From assembly GCA_009780855.1 (NCBI GenBank), contig WQZG01000020.1, positions 1-47,106 on the forward strand: DNA of 47,106 bases, given 5' to 3'. Source of the stretch: Treponema sp. GTDB taxonomy: Bacteria > Spirochaetota > Spirochaetia > Treponematales > Breznakiellaceae. The number at the start of each line of letters is the position of its first letter. Positions within the stretch are counted from its first letter, which is position 1. The position numbers and the translations under genes were made by a program. The notes beneath the pieces are model-generated. The model was not told where the DNA came from, did not search any database, and saw only the letters and a list, made by a program, of their open reading frames with translations. Below are positions 44,993-47,106 of the stretch, one piece after another.

Positions 44993-45291
44993 AAACTATC
45001 CTGCCGTCAGGATATTCAAGGAAGGGACGTTTTTTTAAATCATCGTATAATGCGACAGGCGAACCAGATAATTTAACAGCGGAAACCTTCGCGTTTACAG
45101 CTTCCCGCATACGACGCTCAATCGGATCGCTGTTTAATTCAAGAGCAAAAGGGATCGCTCTTGAACGCGCAACTTGCGCCAAAAAAAATATTAATACCCG
45201 TACTCATATTAATTCCGAGTGCGGTAAAAACCGCCTCGGCTTGTTTCTTCGTTGTGTTATCTACACGAACACTGATCCTTGTTTCAGCCAT
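44979..45291 (-). pseudogene. RelB/DinJ-type antitoxin with frameshift in a T8 run
   Basis: The ATG at 45291 has an excellent GGAGG site and gives AETRISVRVDNTTKKQAEAV then FTALGINMSTGINIFF, a typical RelB/DinJ ribbon-helix-helix start. At a run of eight T (45188-45181 on the minus strand) the frame shifts. In the next frame the family sequence resumes as LAQVARSRAIPFALELNSDP and continues to the stop at 44979. Removing one T restores a single protein of about 103 residues. It could be a real inactivation, a slippage-controlled gene or a sequencing error in the homopolymer. The overlap with the toxin start argues that the module was functional recently. Confidence 0.8.
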
Positions 45292-45317
45292 ATAACACCT
45301 CCAAATTTCGCTATCCC

Positions 45318-45347
45318 ATTATACACCCACTGGGCGTACACTGTCGA
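45318..45347 (-). promoter_or_regulatory. Toxin-antitoxin promoter with overlapping palindrome
   Basis: Minus strand: TCGACA (45347-45342), 18-base spacer, TATAAT (45323-45318). The spacer and -10 edge contain TACACCC-ACT-GGGCGTA on the plus strand (45322-45338), an inverted repeat with 6 of 7 matches. A RelB-type repressor would be expected to bind such a site. Confidence 0.6.
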
Positions 45348-45403
45348 GCGTTTTAGAAAATTCCCGGGAAATCATTGTTAACTTTTATTAGCGACAATGG
45401 TTA

Positions 45404-46555
45404 TTATTGAATACGTTTTAAGATAACTTTAAAAAAATTAGCGTCTTTATCATTAATAAATTCAATATTAGGGTATTTCGCCAGTGCCCTGATAATACCT
45501 GAACCATAACCCCGGTAAGGGATCATATGATTGGCATACGATGCCAAAACAGGATTTTTGGCAACGGAATTTCCGTTTTTGATATTTTCAACATTCAAAC
45601 TATTGGGCAGACGGCCCGGACTTATGATTTCTACACGGTTACGGAAAATAAAAATACGAACAGGAGACGCGATAAAATAATCACGATGAATTAAGGCATT
45701 GGCTACAAGTTCTTCAATTGTTTCATGCGGTATTTCCGGTATTCCGGTACTGTTAAATCCCTGTCCGCCCTGCACATGGCGGATATTAGATAAAATAAAA
45801 TATACAGTTTTCTGAAAAACATCGGCCAGCTTACCGGTAATATCACGGCTGTCATTATAATTATCAGTACCAAGATCATTGGCATCAAAAACACCTGCCT
45901 CTACAATAAAAGCCGGAAGCTTAAATTGGGGAGATTCCGCGAACAACAAAGTTCCGCTGACAGTCAAAAGCCCATCTCTTAACAGATTCATATTTTCCAG
46001 GATTTTCTCAAGAGTCAGCCCGTCCGCATCCGGATTTTTATCAAACCGTTTCTTAAAATAAGTATTAAAATAATTTAAATCCAAATCAGCGGCAGTTGTT
46101 CCGTGAACTGTCATTTCGTCGGCATGGACAAGACCTGAATTCTGAAACAATCGCTGAATTTCTTCCCGCGAGGTTACTTTACGCTTGTCAGCGCCGCTTT
46201 TTACCCAAAAAACACCATTCCTGTCCTGATAAGGTTTATTTATGCCTGAAGAAATAGTTACGACCATGACAATACTTTCAGAAGTTTTAATATTTTCTGT
46301 TAAAGGATTTATGGCAGGCTGTACATTTTGACTGGCCATGTTGGAAATCATTTGATTCAAACGGCGGATATCATCAATAGATAATCCGGCAATGGAACCG
46401 TCATCATTGATACCAATAAAAATTTTACCCCCAGAGCCGTTACTAAAAGCGGTCATTTCGGCAGCAAGTGAATCAGGATTGGTAATATTAGTCTTGAATT
46501 GATGTGTACTGTCTTCGCCTCTTTCCAGAAGCTCAAGGAGTTCAATGGCTTCCAT
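45404..46555 (-). CDS. AlbA_2/Schlafen-type ATP-binding regulator
   Basis: A 383-residue protein. The amino domain (about 10-120; ESTHQFK-like start EDSTHQFKTNI, AFSNGSGGKIFIGINDDGSI) is the AlbA_2/Schlafen divergent ATPase-like fold. The carboxyl domain (from about 285; HETIEELVANALIHRDYF, VRIFIFRNRVEIISPG, YGSGI) is the HATPase_c_4-type part. These proteins are usually called transcriptional regulators or helicase-related ATP-binding proteins, with few characterised cases. I start at the ATG at 46555, with GGAG 7 bases ahead; the frame stays open upstream through the repeat segment and part of the spacer before the tRNA. It has no visible functional tie to the TA module. Confidence 0.88.
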   Translation of the reverse strand: MEAIELLELLERGEDSTHQFKTNITNPDSLAAEMTAFSNGSGGKIFIGINDDGSIAGLSIDDIRRLNQMISNMASQNVQPAINPLTENIKTSESIVMVVTISSGINKPYQDRNGVFWVKSGADKRKVTSREEIQRLFQNSGLVHADEMTVHGTTAADLDLNYFNTYFKKRFDKNPDADGLTLEKILENMNLLRDGLLTVSGTLLFAESPQFKLPAFIVEAGVFDANDLGTDNYNDSRDITGKLADVFQKTVYFILSNIRHVQGGQGFNSTGIPEIPHETIEELVANALIHRDYFIASPVRIFIFRNRVEIISPGRLPNSLNVENIKNGNSVAKNPVLASYANHMIPYRGYGSGIIRALAKYPNIEFINDKDANFFKVILKRIQ

Positions 46556-46569
46556 TACAAAACTCCAAT

Positions 46570-46703
46570 AAAAAAAATTTAGCGGCAATGGGACTTGCCT
46601 TACGTCGGCGTCCTCCTTGACGCCTCCTCCAGGCCGCGACTCTGCCCTTTCGGCGCCTCTTCCTCCCTTTGGTCGGCGGGCAGAACCGATCAAGTCCCAT
46701 TGC
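46570..46703 (-). other. Structured GC-rich segment closed by tRNA-derived inverted repeats, followed by U8
   Basis: On the minus strand a 13-base stem (46703-46691 with 46597-46585) encloses two more: TCTGCCC/GGGCAGA (46641-46647 with 46678-46684) and GGCGTC/GACGCC (46607-46612 with 46619-46624, 6-base loop). After the closing stem comes CGCTAAA and eight T (46577-46570). It could be an elaborate terminator for the tRNA transcript, a small RNA or the remains of a small mobile element. Confidence 0.45.
46579..46597. repeat. 19-bp direct repeat of the tRNA-Met 3' end
   Basis: TTAGCGGCAATGGGACTTG at 46579-46597 is identical to 46731-46749, which is the 3' part of the tRNA gene. The core GCAATGGGACTTG occurs a third time, inverted, at 46691-46703. 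Duplicated tRNA ends are typical of integration sites, but the intervening 130 bases hold no integrase. Confidence 0.75.
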
Positions 46704-46731
46704 TTCTATTTTAATTGATCAAATTTCTTCT

Positions 46732-46804
46732 TAGCGGCAATGGGACTTGAACCTATGACCGAACGGATATGAGCCGTTTGCTCTACCTACTGAGCTATGC
46801 CGCC
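46732..46804 (-). tRNA. tRNA-Met (anticodon CAT)
   Basis: A 73-base cloverleaf on the minus strand. The acceptor arm is GGCGGCA with TGCCGCT (G-U at the first pair) and discriminator A. The D arm is GCTC/GAGC, the anticodon arm AACGG-CTCATAT-CCGTT with anticodon CAT, and the T arm ATAGG-TTCAAGT-CCCAT with one A-C mismatch. CCA is not encoded. It looks like elongator tRNA-Met; a CAT anticodon also occurs in tRNA-Ile read after lysidine modification, which sequence alone does not exclude. Confidence 0.92.
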
Positions 46805-46846
46805 ATTATTTTTAAGACAACTTTACCAAGTTGTCTTAAAAATAAT
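46805..46846. repeat. Perfect 19-bp palindrome abutting the tRNA 5' end
   Basis: ATTATTTTTAAGACAACTT, loop TACC, then the exact reverse complement. The first arm begins on the base next to the mature 5' end of tRNA-Met. The A/T-rich outer part resembles a two-way terminator, but its place between a possible tRNA promoter and the tRNA is odd. Confidence 0.8.
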
Positions 46847-46906
46847 ATAAATCAATACTTCTCGGCAAGCGGCCCAGAGGGACGCATGCCGCCGTAATAC
46901 AGGTAA

Positions 46907-46935
46907 ACTTTACAAATTTAGGCTGCTTTTGTCAA
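46907..46935 (-). promoter_or_regulatory. Possible promoter upstream of tRNA-Met
   Basis: Minus strand: TTGACA (46935-46930), 17-base spacer, TAAAGT (46912-46907). It would give a leader of about 95 bases containing the 19-bp hairpin before the tRNA. I see no gene in this leader. Confidence 0.45.
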
Positions 46936-46961
46936 CAGTTGCGGCGTTGGCTGTCGCCATG

Positions 46962-47003
46962 CAATAGAAATGTCCCCTGTTTCCGTTCAATAGAAATGTC
47001 CCC
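46962..47003. repeat. Two 16-bp direct repeats at an IS left end
   Basis: CAATAGAAATGTCCCC occurs at 46962-46977 and again at 46988-47003, 26 bases apart, directly upstream of a transposase start. Such repeated sites are common as transposase-binding sequences at IS ends. The exact IS boundary is not determinable here. Confidence 0.6.
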
Positions 47004-47028
47004 CTTGTAAGATGAGTCAGGAGGAAGA

Positions 47029-47106
47029 ATGGGTACCAGACGATCAAAGGGGAGTGAAAGGCTCCGGGGGAAGATGATGGAAATGGTGAAACAGGGGCAT
47101 AAGACA
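47029..47106 (+). CDS. Transposase, N-terminal fragment (ISNCY-like, runs off window)
   Basis: Only 26 codons are visible: MGTRRSKGSERLRGKMMEMV followed by KQGHKT, a basic start leading into what looks like a helix-turn-helix. AGGAGG stands 4 bases before the ATG. With the repeated GTCCCC-containing sites upstream it fits the first gene of an insertion sequence; I favour the ISNCY/IS1202-like group from the helix-turn-helix start, with low certainty. The remainder lies beyond the window. Confidence 0.5.
   Translation, partial: MGTRRSKGSERLRGKMMEMVKQGHKT

Noticed and set aside
46556-46693. 46-codon extension of the AlbA-type gene
   Set aside because: The extension is low-complexity Gly/Arg sequence encoded by the tRNA-derived repeat segment, and the ATG at 46555 has its own ribosome site and matches the family start.
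46847-46906. A second tRNA, 5S rRNA or other RNA gene between the palindrome and the IS end
   Set aside because: The GC-rich stretch GGCGGCATGCGTCCCTCTGG on the minus strand does not fold into a cloverleaf or 5S pattern that I can recognise.

Overview
The window reads as a piece of a spirochaete chromosome, most likely a Treponema-like anaerobe of the gut type (inference, moderate confidence). The pointers are a fused AroD-AroE, a PduL plus acetate kinase route to acetate, a stand-alone PASTA protein behind def and fmt, a DksA/TraR-type zinc finger protein and large cytoplasmic hybrid kinases. No rRNA is present. One tRNA-Met and the edge of an insertion sequence lie at the right end.

Layout. 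1-8439 (minus): two ABC-2 permeases at the edge, then an operon reading right to left: small exported protein, aroDE, rpiA, a zinc-finger-like DUF6062-type protein and the two halves of a heterodimeric ABC exporter. 8498-18246: core metabolism, with an aldo/keto reductase, an acyl-CoA synthetase, the operon def-fmt-PASTA, manC, and pduL divergent from ackA and a PfkB kinase. 18259-35742: a carbohydrate locus of about 17.5 kb with three sulfatases, two GH78 alpha-L-rhamnosidase-like enzymes, two UroD-fold proteins, a lipoprotein sugar-binding protein, two LplB/YtcP-type permeases and a membrane-bound AraC regulator. 35777-44391: a DUF4143 ATPase, a DJ-1/PfpI protein, a phosphorelay pair (REC-x-REC and a hybrid kinase with HPt), a PHP phosphatase, a DksA-like protein and a MalY/PatB lyase. 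44432-47106: a toxin-antitoxin module with a frameshifted antitoxin, an AlbA/Schlafen-type ATPase, tRNA-Met set in unusual repeats, and an IS left end.

How it fits together. The carbohydrate locus looks built to import short sulfated, rhamnose-containing glycans. The binding protein heads a five-gene operon and the permeases sit in the opposite operon next to the AraC sensor. The transport ATPase is missing and must be shared from elsewhere. No glycosidase or sulfatase has a signal peptide, so desulfation and cleavage probably occur in the cytoplasm. Each GH78 gene overlaps its own sulfatase gene. The two UroD-like proteins carry a DxDG motif where the methyltransferase members have HxC, so their chemistry is open.

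A second theme is promoter architecture. At least six genes without a Shine-Dalgarno have a -10-like hexamer ending 6 to 8 bases before the ATG, which predicts leaderless mRNAs. A third theme is dispersed repeats: a CACRGAG-rich inverted element at three gene ends, and copies of a tRNA 3' end that close a structured GC-rich segment.
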